From Micromonospora chersina (GTDB lineage Bacteria; Actinomycetota; Actinomycetes; Mycobacteriales; Micromonosporaceae), in NCBI RefSeq assembly GCF_900091475.1, contig NZ_FMIB01000002.1, forward strand, positions 6,138,001 to 6,202,000: 64,000 nt of DNA. The letters run 5' to 3'. Positions 20,283-32,435 of the stretch are shown piece after piece. Made by a program: the position numbers and the translations under genes. Every line of letters begins with the position of its first letter. Within the stretch, counting starts at the first letter, position 1. The notes under the pieces were generated by a model that was not told the DNA's origin, searched no databases, and saw nothing but the letters and a program-made list of their open reading frames with translations.

Positions 20283-21806
20283 GTGCCCGGCAATCCACGT
20301 CCCGCCACCGTGAATCCCGTCCGGCTCGGCGACCTCGCCGCCCGGCTCGCCGTCGCGCCGCCGGAGGGCGCCGCCGAGGTGGCCGTCACCGGGGTGACCC
20401 ACGCCAGCCAGGAGGTCCGCCCCGGCGACCTGTACGCCGCCCTGCCCGGTGCCCGCCGGCACGGCGCGGAGTTCGCCGCCGCGGCCGCCGGAGCGGGCGC
20501 CGTGGCCCTGCTGACCGACCCGGCCGGCGTCGCGCTGGCCGCCGACGCGGGCCTGCCCGTGCTGGTGGTCGACGACCCCCGGGCGGTGCTCGGCGAGGTC
20601 GCCGCCACGGTCTACGGCGACCCGACCGCCGGGCTGACCATGATCGGCGTGACCGGCACGGCCGGCAAGACGTCCACCAGCTACCTCATCGAGTCCGGGC
20701 TGCGCGCCGCCGGGCACACCACGGGCCTCATCGGCACGGTGGAGACCCGGCTCGGCGACCTCGTGATCGACAGCGTCCGGACCACCCCCGAGGCGACCGA
20801 CCTGCACGCCATGCTGGCGGTGGCCCGTGAGCGCGGGGTCGACACCGTGGTCATGGAGGTGTCCAGCCACGCCCTGGCCATGGGCCGGGTCGGCGGGGTC
20901 CGGTTCGACGTCGGCGGCTACACCAACTTCGGCTCCGACCACCTGGACTTCCACGCGGACGAGGCGGACTACTTCGCCGCCAAGGCGAAGCTCTTCGACG
21001 GGCGCTGCCGGGTCGAGGTGCTCAACCACGACGACCCGGCGCTGCTGCCGCTGCGCAAGCCGGCGACCGTGACCTACTCGGCGGCCGGCGACCCGACCGC
21101 CACCTGGTGGGCCGACGGCGTCGGCGGCGAGGGCTACGCGCAGCGCTTCACCGTCCACGGCCCGGCCGGGGTGAGCCTGCCCACCGGGGTGGCCCTGCCC
21201 GGCCGGCACAACGTGGCCAACGCGCTGCTGGCCGTCGCCACCCTGGTGGCCGCCGGGGTCGACCCGGCCACCGCGGCCCGTGGGGTGGCCGCCTGCGGCG
21301 GGGTGCCCGGCCGGCTGGAACTGGTCAGCGGCGACGCCCCGGTGCGCGGGGTGGTCGACTACGCGCACAAGGCGAACGCCATCGAGGCGGTCCTCGTGGC
21401 GCTGCGGGACCTGACCGACGGCCGGCTCATCTGCGTGCTGGGCGCCGGTGGCGACCGGGACCGGGGCAAGCGGCCGGTGATGGGCGCCGCCGCCGCCCAG
21501 GGCGCCGACGTCGTGCTGGTGACCGACGACAACCCGCGCACCGAGGACCCGGCAGCGATCCGGGCCGAGGTGCTGGCCGGCGCGTACGCGGCGGGCGCCG
21601 GCGCGCGGATCATCGAGGCGCCCGGCCGGCGGGCCGCGATCGAGGAGGCGGTCCGGGTGGCCGAACCGGGGGACATCGTGGCGCTGCTGGGCAAGGGGCA
21701 GGAACGCGGCCAGGAGGTCAACGGCGAGGTGCTGCCGTTCGACGACCGGGTGGAGCTGGCGGAGGCGCTGCGCGCCCGCTTCGGCGACCTGGTGGGGCAG
21801 CGATGA
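20283..21806 (+). CDS. murE: UDP-MurNAc-L-Ala-D-Glu : meso-diaminopimelate ligase
   Basis: 507 residues from the GTG at 20283; a 13-codon longer frame exists but would begin before the -10 box. The P-loop is [11 protein letters not shown], followed by [12 protein letters not shown], and the C-terminal DNPR motif ([10 protein letters not shown]) selects meso-diaminopimelate rather than lysine. It adds the third residue of the stem peptide in the cytoplasm. The stop overlaps murF as ATGA. The 91-bp gap after ftsI and the promoter box suggest partly independent transcription. Confidence 0.95.
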   Translation: MPGNPRPATVNPVRLGDLAARLAVAPPEGAAEVAVTGVTHASQEVRPGDLYAALPGARRHGAEFAAAAAGAGAVALLTDPAGVALAADAGLPVLVVDDPRAVLGEVAATVYGDPTAGLTMIGVTGTAGKTSTSYLIESGLRAAGHTTGLIGTVETRLGDLVIDSVRTTPEATDLHAMLAVARERGVDTVVMEVSSHALAMGRVGGVRFDVGGYTNFGSDHLDFHADEADYFAAKAKLFDGRCRVEVLNHDDPALLPLRKPATVTYSAAGDPTATWWADGVGGEGYAQRFTVHGPAGVSLPTGVALPGRHNVANALLAVATLVAAGVDPATAARGVAACGGVPGRLELVSGDAPVRGVVDYAHKANAIEAVLVALRDLTDGRLICVLGAGGDRDRGKRPVMGAAAAQGADVVLVTDDNPRTEDPAAIRAEVLAGAYAAGAGARIIEAPGRRAAIEEAVRVAEPGDIVALLGKGQERGQEVNGEVLPFDDRVELAEALRARFGDLVGQR

Positions 21807-23203
21807 TCCCGCTGACCCTGGCCGAGGTGGCCGCCGCTGTCGACGGCCGGCTGGTCGCCGCCGACCCGGATGCCCGGGTGACCGGCTCGGTGGAGTTCGA
21901 CTCCCGCAAGGTCACCCCCGGCGGCCTCTTCGTCGCCTTCCCCGGCGAGAAGGTGGACGGGCACGACTACGCGGCCGGCGCCGTCGATGCCGGCGCGGTG
22001 GCGGTGCTCGGCACCCGCGAGGTGCCCGGCGTGCCGATGGTGCTGGTCGGCGACGCGCTCGACGCGATGGGCCGGCTGGCCCGCGCCGTGGTCGACCGGC
22101 TGCCCGGGCTGACCGTGATCGGGCTGACCGGCTCCTCCGGCAAGACCACCACCAAGGACCTCATCGCCCAGCTCGCCGTCCGGCTCGGCCCGACCGTGGC
22201 GCCGCCCGGCTCGTTCAACAACGAGCTGGGGCACCCGTACACGGCGTTGCAGGCCGGCCCGGAGACCCGCTACCTCGTGATGGAGAAGGGCGCCCGCGGG
22301 GTGGGCCACATCCGCTACCTCTGCGACGTGGTGCCGCCGCGGATCTCCGTGGTGCTCAACGTCGGGGTGGCGCACCTCGGCGAGTTCGGCTCGGTGGAGA
22401 CCATCGCGCTGGCCAAGGGCGAGCTGGTCGAGGCGCTGCCCGCCGACGGCCTGGCCGTGCTCAACGCCGACGACCCGCGGGTCGACGCCATGGCGTCGCG
22501 CACCGAGGCCCGGGTGGTCCGCTACGGCGAGTCCGAGCGCGCCGACGTGCGCGCGGTGGACGTGACGGTGGACGGGCGGGGCCGGCCGTCGTACACCCTC
22601 GTCACGCCGGAGGGCAGCGCGCCGGTGCGGCTCGGGCTGACCGGGCGGCACCAGGTGTCCAACTCGCTGGCCGCCGCGGCGGTCGCCCGGGAGCTGGGGC
22701 TGCCGTTGGCCGACCTGGCGGTCGCCCTGGGAGAGCTGGGCCTGGTCTCCACCCGCCGCATGGACGTGTTCGAACGCCCCGACGGGGTGACCGTGATCGA
22801 CGACTCGTACAACGCCAATCCGGCCTCCACCGGCGTGGCGCTGCGGGCGCTGGCCAGCATGCGGGGGACGGGGCGTACCGTCGCGGTGCTCGGCTACATG
22901 GCCGAGTTGGGCGACTTCGAACGGGAGGGGCACCAGCAGGTCGGCCGGCTCGCGGCCGAACTGGGGATCGACCGGCTGCTCGTGGTGGGCGAGCCGGCGG
23001 CGCCGATCCACGAAGGCGCGACAGCGGTAGGCAACTGGGGAGGAGAGTCGGTGCTGCTCACCGATCAGGCGGCGGCCGTCGAGGTGCTGCGGAGCGAGCT
23101 ACGTCCGGGAGACGTGGTGCTGGTGAAGGGCTCCCGGTACCGCACCTGGGAGGTGGCGGACGCGCTGCGCGCGGACGCCTCCGGGGAGGATTCGGCCGCA
23201 TGA
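21803..23203 (+). CDS. murF: UDP-MurNAc-tripeptide : D-Ala-D-Ala ligase
   Basis: 466 residues. N-terminal [17 protein letters not shown] and [24 protein letters not shown] are typical of MurF. P-loop [14 protein letters not shown] is at about residue 108, and [10 protein letters not shown] near residue 332 is the conserved C-terminal substrate-binding motif. It adds D-Ala-D-Ala to complete the pentapeptide precursor in the cytoplasm. Overlaps murE before it and mraY after it by four bases each. Confidence 0.96.
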   Translation: MIPLTLAEVAAAVDGRLVAADPDARVTGSVEFDSRKVTPGGLFVAFPGEKVDGHDYAAGAVDAGAVAVLGTREVPGVPMVLVGDALDAMGRLARAVVDRLPGLTVIGLTGSSGKTTTKDLIAQLAVRLGPTVAPPGSFNNELGHPYTALQAGPETRYLVMEKGARGVGHIRYLCDVVPPRISVVLNVGVAHLGEFGSVETIALAKGELVEALPADGLAVLNADDPRVDAMASRTEARVVRYGESERADVRAVDVTVDGRGRPSYTLVTPEGSAPVRLGLTGRHQVSNSLAAAAVARELGLPLADLAVALGELGLVSTRRMDVFERPDGVTVIDDSYNANPASTGVALRALASMRGTGRTVAVLGYMAELGDFEREGHQQVGRLAAELGIDRLLVVGEPAAPIHEGATAVGNWGGESVLLTDQAAAVEVLRSELRPGDVVLVKGSRYRTWEVADALRADASGEDSAA

Positions 23204-24324
23204 GGGCGGTGATCGTCGCCATCGGGGTCGCCTTCCTGGTCTCGCTCTTCTGCACCCCGATCGCGATCAAGGTGTTCACCCGGCTCAAGGCCGGCCAGCC
23301 GATCCGGGCCGAGGGCCCGGCCATGCACCAGGGCAAGAAGGGCACGCCGACGATGGGCGGCGTGGTCTTCATCCTGGCCACGGTGATCGCGTACGTCGCC
23401 GGCCACCTGGCCCTGACCACCCTGCCGGACGCGCAGATCGCCCAGGTCGAGCCGACCATCACGGCGCTGGTGCTGCTGGGGCTGATGGTGTTCTCCGGCG
23501 CGGTGGGCTTCATCGACGACTTCCTGAAGGTCCGCAAGCGGCACAGCGGCGGCCTGAACAAGCGCGGGAAGCTCGCGGGCCAGATCGTGGTCGGCGCGAT
23601 CTTCGGGATCGTGGCGCTCTACTTCCCGAGCAGCATGACCGACGTGAGCGGCAACGCGACGAACACCGAGACCGTCGGCAGCACCATGCTGAGCTTCATC
23701 CGGGACATCCCGGCGCTGGAGATCGGCAAGGTCGGCGCGGTGATCGTCATCATCCTGGTGGTGATGGCGGCGACCAACGGGGTGAACCTCACCGACGGCC
23801 TGGACGGCCTGGCCACCGGCGCCTCGGTGATGGTGCTCGCCGCCTACGCGCTCATCGCGTTCTGGCAGTACCGGCACTGGTGCGCCGACCCGAACTACAC
23901 CGAGGCGTACTGCTACTCGGTCCGGGACCCCCTGGAGATCGCGCTGATCGCCGGCGCGGCGGCCGGGGCCTGCGTCGGCTTCCTCTGGTGGAACACCTCG
24001 CCGGCCCGGATCTTCATGGGCGACACCGGCGCGCTGGGCCTGGGCGGCCTGATCGCCGGCATGGCGATGTCCACCCGGACCATCCTGCTGCTGCCGATCA
24101 TCGGCGGCCTCTTCGTGATCATCACGATGTCCGTCGTGATCCAGATCATCTCGTTCCGGACCACCGGCAAGCGGGTGTTCCGGATGTCGCCGCTCCAGCA
24201 CCACTTCGAGCTGGCCGGCTGGAGCGAGGTCAACATCGTGGTCCGGTTCTGGATCATCGCCGGCATCGGTGTGGCCATCGCGCTGGGCCTGTTCTACAGC
24301 GAGTTCCTCGCCGCGGTGAGCTGA
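23200..24324 (+). CDS. mraY: Phospho-MurNAc-pentapeptide transferase
   Basis: 374 residues with about ten membrane helices. The catalytic aspartate motifs are visible as GFIDDFLKV and [12 protein letters not shown], and PLQHHFEL near the C-terminus is diagnostic for MraY. It transfers phospho-MurNAc-pentapeptide to undecaprenyl phosphate, making lipid I at the inner membrane face. An extra loop around residues 224-245 (HWCADPN...AYCYSVRD) carries two cysteines. Unusually, the next gene is not murD; a strong terminator follows instead. Confidence 0.96.
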   Translation: MRAVIVAIGVAFLVSLFCTPIAIKVFTRLKAGQPIRAEGPAMHQGKKGTPTMGGVVFILATVIAYVAGHLALTTLPDAQIAQVEPTITALVLLGLMVFSGAVGFIDDFLKVRKRHSGGLNKRGKLAGQIVVGAIFGIVALYFPSSMTDVSGNATNTETVGSTMLSFIRDIPALEIGKVGAVIVIILVVMAATNGVNLTDGLDGLATGASVMVLAAYALIAFWQYRHWCADPNYTEAYCYSVRDPLEIALIAGAAAGACVGFLWWNTSPARIFMGDTGALGLGGLIAGMAMSTRTILLLPIIGGLFVIITMSVVIQIISFRTTGKRVFRMSPLQHHFELAGWSEVNIVVRFWIIAGIGVAIALGLFYSEFLAAVS

Positions 24325-24342
24325 CCCCGCTGCCGCTGTGTC

Positions 24343-24382
24343 ACGGCGGGACCCCCCGGTGTTACCAGGGGTCCCGCCGTTT
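24343..24382 (+). terminator. Strong hairpin terminator after mraY
   Basis: A perfect 13-bp stem (24343-24355 with 24368-24380) around a 12-nt loop, followed by a short T run (TTT at 24380-24382). It lies exactly where murD sits in most division clusters and splits the cluster into two transcription units. Confidence 0.8.
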
Positions 24383-24449
24383 CGCGTTCCGACACGCCGA
24401 CCGGGCGGTTGCGCCACGGGCGGGCGGGTCGAGCCGCCATGATGGGCGG

Positions 24450-25972
<1,523 letters not shown>

Positions 25973-25973
<1 letters not shown>

Positions 25974-27079
25974 TGGGTCCGCTGCGTTCGGTGGTGCTCT
26001 GCGGGGGCGGTACGGGTGGGCACATCTACCCGCTGCTCGCCTTCGCCGACTGCCTGCGCCGACACGACCCGAGCGTCCGGATCACCTGCCTCGGCACACC
26101 CAAGGGGCTGGAGAACGAGCTGATCCCGCCGGCCGGCTACGACCTGCGCCAGATCCCGGCGTACCAGCTGCCCCGCTCGGTCAACATGAGCCTGGTCCGC
26201 ACCCCGGACCGGATGTGGAAGGCGGCCCGCGCGGCCGGCAAGATCCTCGACGAGGTCCGGGCCGACGTCGTGATCGGCTTCGGCGGGTACGTCTCGGTCC
26301 CGGGCTACCTGGCCGCGTGGCGGCGGGAGCTGCCCATCGTCATCCACGAGGTGAACGTGCCGCCGGGCGTGGCCAACCGGCTCGGCATGAAGTTCACCAA
26401 GAACGTCGCGGTCGGCTTCCCGCACCAGCCGGCGCAGGCCGAGTCGCTGCGCGACGCCCGGGTGGTCGGCGTGCCGCTGCGCCGGGGCATCGCCGGGCTG
26501 GACCGGGCCGCCGTGCGCAACGCCGCGCGGGCCCACTTCGGACTCCGTCCCGACCTGCCGGTGCTGTTCGTGGCCGGCGGCTCGCAGGGCGCCCGCTCGA
26601 TCAACCTGGCGGTCTCCGGGGCGGCCAAGGAACTGGCCCGCAACGGCGTGCAGGTGCTGCACGTGATCGGCGCCCGCAACGAGCCGGTGTCCGTCCCCAC
26701 CGACCTGCCGGTGCCGTACGTGACAGTGCCCTACCTGTCCGAGATGGAGCTGGGCTACGCGGCCGCCGACCTGATGCTGGGCCGCGGCGGCGCGATGACC
26801 TGCGCCGAGGTGGCCGCCATCGGCCTGCCCACCGTCTACGTGCCCTACCCGCACAGCAATCAGGAGCAGAAGCGCAACGCGCTGCCCGTGGTGGAGGCCG
26901 GCGGCGGGCTGCTCGTCGACGACGCCGAGGTGACCCCGGCCTGGGTGGAGCGCACGGTGATCCCGCTGATCCGGGACCCGCAGCGGCTCGCCGCGATGGG
27001 CGCGGCCGCGGCCGCGTACGGCCGGCGCGACGGCGACGTCGCCCTGCTGAACTTCGTCTACGAGGCGGTGTCCCGCTGA
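25973..27079 (+). CDS. murG: UDP-GlcNAc : lipid I N-acetylglucosaminyltransferase
   Basis: 368 residues. The N-terminal glycine loop GGGTGGHIYPLLAFAD and the second motif FVAGGSQGARSINL, plus the nucleotide-sugar site MLGRGGAMTCAEVAAIGLPTV, are all present. MurG is a GT-B peripheral membrane enzyme that makes lipid II from lipid I on the cytoplasmic face. GAGGAG precedes the ATG by 6 bp. Confidence 0.97.
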
Positions 27080-27110
27080 TGCGGGCCGCCGCGACCGGAA
27101 GGTACGTCGC

Positions 27111-28592
27111 ATGAACACCGCGCAGTTCACCCCCGCCGGCACGATGACCGCGGAGGACCTGGGCCGGATCCATCTGATCGGGGTGGGCGGGGTCGGCATG
27201 AGCGGCCTGGCCCGGCTCTTCCTCACCCGGGGCCTGCCGGTCTCCGGCAGCGAGCTGCGGGAGTGGCCCTCGCTGGCCGGCCTGCGGGCGCTCGGCGGCA
27301 CCATCCACATGAGCCACGAGGCGAGCAACCTCGACGGGGTGGACACGGTCGTCTACTCCTCCGCCATCCCGCAGGACCACCTGGAGATGGTCGAGGCGCG
27401 CCGGCGCGGCCTGCGGGTGCTGCACCGCTCCGAGGCCCTCGCCGCGGCGATGACCGGCCGCCGGACCGTGGCGGTCGCCGGCACCCACGGCAAGACCACC
27501 ACCACGTCGATGGTCACCATGGTGCTCCAGCAGGCCGGCGCCGACCCGTCCTTCGTGATCGGCGGCGAGATCTCCGAGGTGGGCTCCGGGGCGCACCACG
27601 GCACCGGCGAGCACTTCGTGGTCGAGGCGGACGAGAGCGACCGCTCGTTCCTCATCTACCGCCCGTACGTGTCGATCATCACGAACATCGAGGCGGACCA
27701 CCTCAACACGTACGGCGACCTGGCGAACCTGGAGGCGACCTTCGCCGAGTTCGCCCGGCTCACCGACCCCGAGGGCTTCATCATCACCTGCGCCGACGAC
27801 CCGGGTGGCCGGCGGCTGGCCGAGACGCTGCGGGCCGAGGGGCGCCGGGTGTGGACGTACGGCGAGTCCGCCGACGCCGACCTGAAGCTCAGCGGGATGG
27901 CCTCCTCCGCGCAGGGGGTGCGCTACCTGGCCGAGATCGAGGGCCGGTCGCTGGGCGAGATCCGGCTCCCGGTGCCGGGCCGGCACATGGGGCTGAACAG
28001 CGCCTCCGCGGTGCTCGCCGCGTACCTGCTGGGGCTGCCCGTCGCGGCGGCGGAGGCCGCGCTCGGCGCGTTCCCCGGCGTGCGGCGGCGCTTCGAGCGC
28101 AAGGGCGTGGCGGACGGCGTGCTGGTCTACGACGAGTACGCCTACCACCCGACCTCGATGACGCTGGCCCTCCAGACGCTGCGCGAGGTGGCCGGCGAGG
28201 GCCGGCTCATCGTGGTCTTCCAGCCCTACCGCCTCTACCGCACCCGCGACCTCCAGGCGGAGATCGCCGCCGCGCTCGGCATCGCCGACGAGCTGGTGCT
28301 GCTGGAGGTCTTCGGCCCCGGCGAGCTGCGCCAGCCCGGCGAGGGCTCGGCCGCGCTGCTGTCGGTGGTGCCGCTGCCGGCGGACCGGAAGGTCTTCGTC
28401 GAGGCGTGGGACGACGTGCCGGCCGAGGTGGCCCGCCGGGCCCGCCCCGGCGACGTGGTGGTGACCATGGGCGCGCCGCCGATCTCGCTCATGGGCGACC
28501 AGCTGCTCGACGCCCTGCTGGCCCGGTCCGGCGACGCCGCGGCGATCGGCACCGGCGTCGACCCGGACGGCGCGGCGGCCACGGCCGGATGA
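27111..28592 (+). CDS. murC: UDP-MurNAc : L-alanine ligase
   Basis: 493 residues. N-terminal IHLIGVGGVGMSGLA is the Rossmann-like UDP-binding motif of MurC, the P-loop is AGTHGKTTTTSM (about residue 123), and YDEYAYHPTS replaces the canonical DDYAHHPTE region. The Tyr in place of the first His of that motif is worth noting but probably tolerated. It adds the first amino acid to UDP-MurNAc in the cytoplasm. It lies 31 bp after murG and overlaps ftsQ as ATGA. Confidence 0.95.
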   Translation: MNTAQFTPAGTMTAEDLGRIHLIGVGGVGMSGLARLFLTRGLPVSGSELREWPSLAGLRALGGTIHMSHEASNLDGVDTVVYSSAIPQDHLEMVEARRRGLRVLHRSEALAAAMTGRRTVAVAGTHGKTTTTSMVTMVLQQAGADPSFVIGGEISEVGSGAHHGTGEHFVVEADESDRSFLIYRPYVSIITNIEADHLNTYGDLANLEATFAEFARLTDPEGFIITCADDPGGRRLAETLRAEGRRVWTYGESADADLKLSGMASSAQGVRYLAEIEGRSLGEIRLPVPGRHMGLNSASAVLAAYLLGLPVAAAEAALGAFPGVRRRFERKGVADGVLVYDEYAYHPTSMTLALQTLREVAGEGRLIVVFQPYRLYRTRDLQAEIAAALGIADELVLLEVFGPGELRQPGEGSAALLSVVPLPADRKVFVEAWDDVPAEVARRARPGDVVVTMGAPPISLMGDQLLDALLARSGDAAAIGTGVDPDGAAATAG

Positions 28593-29407
28593 GCCCCGGC
28601 CCGGCCCGCGGCCGCACCCCCGGCCAGGACGGCGGGGCCGGCCGGCGCAACCCGGCCCGGCGGTGGCAGCTGGTCCGGGCCGGCGCGGACGCCGTACCCC
28701 CGTCCACCCGGCGCTTCATGGCCCGGGCCCGGCAGCGGCGGATGCGCGCGGCCCTGCCCTGGGCGGTCACCGTCGCCGTGCTGGCCGTCGCCGGGCTGGT
28801 CGCCTGGACCGTGCTGGGCACCGGCCTGTTCGGCGTGCGGGAGGTGCGGGTGGTCGGCGCCGAGCTGGTCACCCCGGTCGAGGTACGCGACGCCGCGGCC
28901 GTGCCCGACGAGGCTCCACTGGCCCGGGTGGACCTGGCCGCGACCGCCCGCCGGGTCGGCCTGCTCGCTCCGGTGGAGCGGGCCACGGTGGAGCGGGACT
29001 GGCCGGGCGCCCTGGTGATCCGGGTGGTGGAGCGGACGCCGGTGGCCGCGGTGCCGCAGGGCGACCGGTGGGTGGTCGTCGACCGCGCGGGTGTGGTCTT
29101 CCGGAACCTCGACCAGGCCCCCGGCGGGCTGCCGGTCATCCAGGTCGGCAGGCCGGCCCCCGACGATCCGGGCACCCGCGCCGGGCTGGACGTGCTGGCC
29201 GCGCTCAGCCCGAAGCTGCGCGCCGAAATGGTCGCCGTGGACGTGGCCGGGCTGGCCCGGATCACCCTGCTGCTGCGCGGCGACCGGAAGGTGGTCTGGG
29301 GCGACGCGACCCGCAGCGCGGACAAGTCCACGGTGGCCACCGCCCTGCTCGGTCGGAAGGCCGACACGATCGACGTCAGCGCCCCGGACGTGGTCACCCT
29401 CCGGTGA
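28589..29407 (+). CDS. ftsQ: FtsQ division protein
   Basis: 272 residues: a basic cytoplasmic N-terminus of about 50 residues, one membrane helix (about 52-72), a POTRA domain beginning GLFGVREVRVVGAELVTP, and the FtsQ C-terminal domain (VVDRAGVVF). Bitopic scaffold that connects FtsL/FtsB to the early divisome. Translationally coupled to murC. The stop is followed by a 238-bp region holding the ftsZ promoter. Confidence 0.92.
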   Translation: MSPGPARGRTPGQDGGAGRRNPARRWQLVRAGADAVPPSTRRFMARARQRRMRAALPWAVTVAVLAVAGLVAWTVLGTGLFGVREVRVVGAELVTPVEVRDAAAVPDEAPLARVDLAATARRVGLLAPVERATVERDWPGALVIRVVERTPVAAVPQGDRWVVVDRAGVVFRNLDQAPGGLPVIQVGRPAPDDPGTRAGLDVLAALSPKLRAEMVAVDVAGLARITLLLRGDRKVVWGDATRSADKSTVATALLGRKADTIDVSAPDVVTLR

Positions 29408-29513
29408 TCCGCCGGTCAACGGACGTGAGCCCGCCCGCTCCGCCCGCGACACGCCGGAAAGGTCCTTGGCTCAGCGCGCGGCGGCGCATACGTTGCCCCG
29501 AAGAGATCAGTGG

Positions 29514-29542
29514 TTGACATAGCTCTAAGCCTCTAGTAGAGG
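29514..29542 (+). promoter_or_regulatory. ftsZ promoter with consensus -35
   Basis: A perfect TTGACA (29514-29519), a 17-bp spacer and TAGAGG (29537-29542). The -10 lies in the palindrome CCTCTAGTAGAGG (29530-29542). This AT-richer stretch stands out in the 238-bp gap between ftsQ and ftsZ and would give a leader of about 95 nt. Confidence 0.65.
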
Positions 29543-29645
29543 GTGAGGGTTTCAGCCGTCGGAATCGCTGGGAAATGCTCCGCCGCTGGTCTGGCCAAGC
29601 CGTGTGGGGTCGGCCCATGCCAATCTCGAAGGGAAAGGACCGGAG

Positions 29646-30761
29646 ATGACACCTCCGCACAACTACCTGGCGGTCATCAAGGTCGTCGGCATCGGTGGCG
29701 GTGGCGTGAACGCCGTCAACCGGATGATCGAGGTTGGGCTCAAGGGCGTCGAGTTCATCGCGATCAACACCGATGCGCAGGCGCTGCTGATGAGCGACGC
29801 CGACGTCAAGCTCGATGTCGGCCGGGAGCTGACCCGCGGGCTGGGCGCCGGTGCCAATCCGGACGTCGGCAAGAACGCCGCCGAGGACCACCGGGACGAG
29901 ATCGAGGAGGTGCTCAAGGGCGCCGACATGGTCTTCGTGACCTGTGGCGAGGGCGGCGGCACCGGCACCGGCGGCGCGCCGGTGGTGGCGAACATCGCCC
30001 GCAAGCTCGGCGCGCTCACCATCGGCGTGGTCACCCGGCCGTTCTCCTTCGAGGGCAAGCGCCGCCAGGTGCAGGCCGAGGCGGGCATCGAGGAGCTGCG
30101 CAACCAGTGCGACACGCTCATCGTGATCCCGAACGACCGGCTGCTCGCGCTCGGCGACCGGAACATCTCCATGATGGACGCCTTCCGCACCGCGGACCAG
30201 GTGCTCCTCTCCGGTGTCCAGGGCATCACCGACCTGATCACCACGCCGGGTCTGATCAACCTCGACTTCGCCGACGTGAAGAGCGTCATGAGCGGCGCCG
30301 GCAGCGCGCTCATGGGCATCGGCAGCGCCCGCGGCGAGAACCGCGCCGTCGAGGCGGCCGAGGCGGCCATCTCCAGCCCGCTGCTGGAGCAGAGCATGGA
30401 CGGCGCGCGGGGCGTGCTGCTCTCCATCGCCGGCGGCTCCGACCTGGGCCTGTTCGAGATCAACGACGCCGCCCAGCTGGTCACCGACGCGGCCCACCCG
30501 GACGCCAACATCATCTTCGGCGCGGTCATCGACGACGCGCTCGGCGACGAGGTGCGGGTGACCGTGATCGCGGCGGGCTTCGACGGGGGCGCGCCGGCGT
30601 ACAAGGCGGTCGAGCCGGCCCGCAAGACCAACCAGAACCCGCCGACCCAGGCGAACGCTCCGGTCAGCCCGCCGGCCACCATGCCGGCCCCGCAGCAGTC
30701 GCCGCGGCGGGTGCTCTTCGACGACGTCGACGTGCCGGACTTCCTCAAGAACGGGTCCTGA
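29646..30761 (+). CDS. ftsZ: Cell division GTPase FtsZ
   Basis: 371 residues. Tubulin signature [16 protein letters not shown]-terminal [17 protein letters not shown] and the T7 synergy loop ([11 protein letters not shown]) are intact. A short Pro/Gln linker leads to the conserved tail [10 protein letters not shown], the docking site for SepF in actinobacteria. It polymerises into the Z-ring. The ATG at 29646 follows GGAAAGGACCGGAG; an upstream extension in frame is rejected. Own promoter upstream. sepF, 950 bp downstream, encodes the likely membrane tether. Confidence 0.97.
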   Translation: MTPPHNYLAVIKVVGIGGGGVNAVNRMIEVGLKGVEFIAINTDAQALLMSDADVKLDVGRELTRGLGAGANPDVGKNAAEDHRDEIEEVLKGADMVFVTCGEGGGTGTGGAPVVANIARKLGALTIGVVTRPFSFEGKRRQVQAEAGIEELRNQCDTLIVIPNDRLLALGDRNISMMDAFRTADQVLLSGVQGITDLITTPGLINLDFADVKSVMSGAGSALMGIGSARGENRAVEAAEAAISSPLLEQSMDGARGVLLSIAGGSDLGLFEINDAAQLVTDAAHPDANIIFGAVIDDALGDEVRVTVIAAGFDGGAPAYKAVEPARKTNQNPPTQANAPVSPPATMPAPQQSPRRVLFDDVDVPDFLKNGS

Positions 30762-30770
30762 GCCGCGCCG

Positions 30771-31517
30771 ATGACCGATTCACCCACCACGGTGCGACCC
30801 GACCGTCGCGCCGAGCTCGCGGCCGGCCTCGCCCGGGTCCGGGCCCGCATCGCCGACGCCTGCGCGGCGGCCGGCCGGGACCGGGGCGAGGTCACCCTGG
30901 TCGCGGTCACCAAGACGTACCCGGCCGCCGACGTCGTCGCGCTGGCCGGGCTCGGGGTGACCGACGTGGGCGAGAACCGCGACCAGGAGGCGGCCCCGAA
31001 GGCCGCCGAGGCGGCCGCCGCCGGCGCCACGCCGCGCTGGCACTTCATCGGCCAGCTGCAGCGCAACAAGGCCCGTTCGGTGGTCCGCTATGCCGACGTG
31101 GTCCAGTCGGTCGACAGCGTGCGGCTGGCCGCGGCCCTGGACGGCGCCGCGGCCGCCGCCCGGGACCGGCCGCTGGACGTGCTGGTGCAGGTGAGCGTCG
31201 ACGGCGACCCGGCCCGGGGCGGTGCGCTGCCGGACGCGGCCGACCCGGACCGGGGGCTCGGCGCGGTGGCCGCGGCGGTGGCCGGCGCCGACGGGTTACG
31301 GCTCGCCGGCCTCATGGCGGTCGCCCCGCTGGGCTGGGAGCCGGACCGGGCGTTCGCCCGCCTGGCCGAGGTGGTGGCGCGATTCCGCGTCGACCATCCC
31401 GAGGCCACGGTGCTCTCGGCGGGTATGAGCGGCGATCTGGAAATCGCGATCGAATACGGCGCGACACATGTCCGCGTCGGCAGCGCGTTGCTCGGAATGC
31501 GCTCCACGCTGCGGTAG
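30771..31517 (+). CDS. YggS-family pyridoxal-phosphate homeostasis protein
   Basis: 248 residues. The PLP lysine lies in LVAVTKTYPAADV, followed by DVGENRDQEA and WHFIGQLQRNKAR, all signatures of PLPBP/YggS, an alanine-racemase-like barrel without known catalysis that balances vitamin B6 and amino-acid pools. The C-terminal SAGMSGDLEIAIEYGATHVRVGSALLG is the phosphate-binding region. It starts 10 bp after ftsZ, as in many Gram-positive clusters, but the laccase-domain gene often found between the two is missing. Confidence 0.93.
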   Translation: MTDSPTTVRPDRRAELAAGLARVRARIADACAAAGRDRGEVTLVAVTKTYPAADVVALAGLGVTDVGENRDQEAAPKAAEAAAAGATPRWHFIGQLQRNKARSVVRYADVVQSVDSVRLAAALDGAAAAARDRPLDVLVQVSVDGDPARGGALPDAADPDRGLGAVAAAVAGADGLRLAGLMAVAPLGWEPDRAFARLAEVVARFRVDHPEATVLSAGMSGDLEIAIEYGATHVRVGSALLGMRSTLR

Positions 31518-31711
31518 CCTGACCGCGAAAGAAGCAAATTACATCAGTGTTGTTCAGGAACGGCGTTCCCGTAGCCGGGGGCCGTGGCGAGCGGACCGCG
31601 AATCGCTCGCCGGGGGATTGCCGATCCGGTCCGGTGGGCATCGTTGTCCACTCGTGATCAAGCGACACGGCACGGGGGCGCGTGCCGCACGGCGGACGGA
31701 AGGGCGCGGGG

Positions 31712-32407
31712 ATGGGTGCACTGCGCAAGGCGGGGGTCTGGCTCGGTCTCGTCGAGGAGGACGATGAGCGGGCGTACGAGGACGGTGGCTACGACAAGGG
31801 TGGCTACCGCGAGTCGCGCTACCGGTCGAGCCGCTACTCGGAGGAGTTCGCCGACGACGAGGACGACGAGTCCGAGGAGCCGCCGGCGACCCGTGGCCGG
31901 GTCGGCGACCGTGGCCGGCTGAGCGAGCGCGCGTCGAGCCGCGCCGTCGAGACCGACCGGGCCGAGGTGGAGCGGCCGGAGCGGACCGAGCGGTCCAGCG
32001 TCCGGTCGATCACCCGTTCCGGCGCGGGGGAGACCTCCGGCGCGCTGACGTACCACACCCGCGACAACCTCGCCCTGGCGCCGCAGGCCCAGCCGCGCGA
32101 GCGGGCCGTGGTGCCCGAGGACGAGCAGCGCTACCAGATCACCACCCTGCACCCGACCACCTACCGGGAGGCGCGCACCATCGGTGAGCACTTCCGCGAC
32201 GGCGTACCGGTGATCATCAACCTCACCGAGATGGACGAGGCGGACGCCCGCCGGCTTGTCGACTTCGCCGCCGGACTCGCGTTCGGCCTGCGGGGTACGA
32301 TCGAGCGCGTGACCAACCGGGTGTTCCTGCTCTCACCGGCCAACGTCCAGGTCACCGCGGAGGACAAGGCCAAGATCGCTGAGGGCGGCTTCTTCAGCCT
32401 GAGCTGA
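31712..32407 (+). CDS. sepF: SepF, FtsZ membrane anchor
   Basis: 231 residues from the ATG at 31712 (GGAAGG upstream). The N-terminal MGALRKAGVWLGLVEEDD is an amphipathic membrane-binding helix followed by a long acidic/Arg-rich linker. The C-terminal domain, with THPTTYREARTIGEHFRDG-like sequence (residues about 150-172) and ADARRLVDFAAGLAFGLRGTIERV, is the SepF fold. SepF tethers FtsZ to the membrane where FtsA is absent. The 194-bp gap upstream is less GC-rich and may hold a promoter, but I could not define one. Confidence 0.93.
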   Translation: MGALRKAGVWLGLVEEDDERAYEDGGYDKGGYRESRYRSSRYSEEFADDEDDESEEPPATRGRVGDRGRLSERASSRAVETDRAEVERPERTERSSVRSITRSGAGETSGALTYHTRDNLALAPQAQPRERAVVPEDEQRYQITTLHPTTYREARTIGEHFRDGVPVIINLTEMDEADARRLVDFAAGLAFGLRGTIERVTNRVFLLSPANVQVTAEDKAKIAEGGFFSLS

Positions 32408-32435
32408 CCCGCACGACCGAGGGACGTCGCCTGCC

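Noticed and set aside
17018..20608. A 1196-residue minus-strand open frame across ftsL-ftsI
   Set aside because: Antisense shadow of two well-supported division genes.
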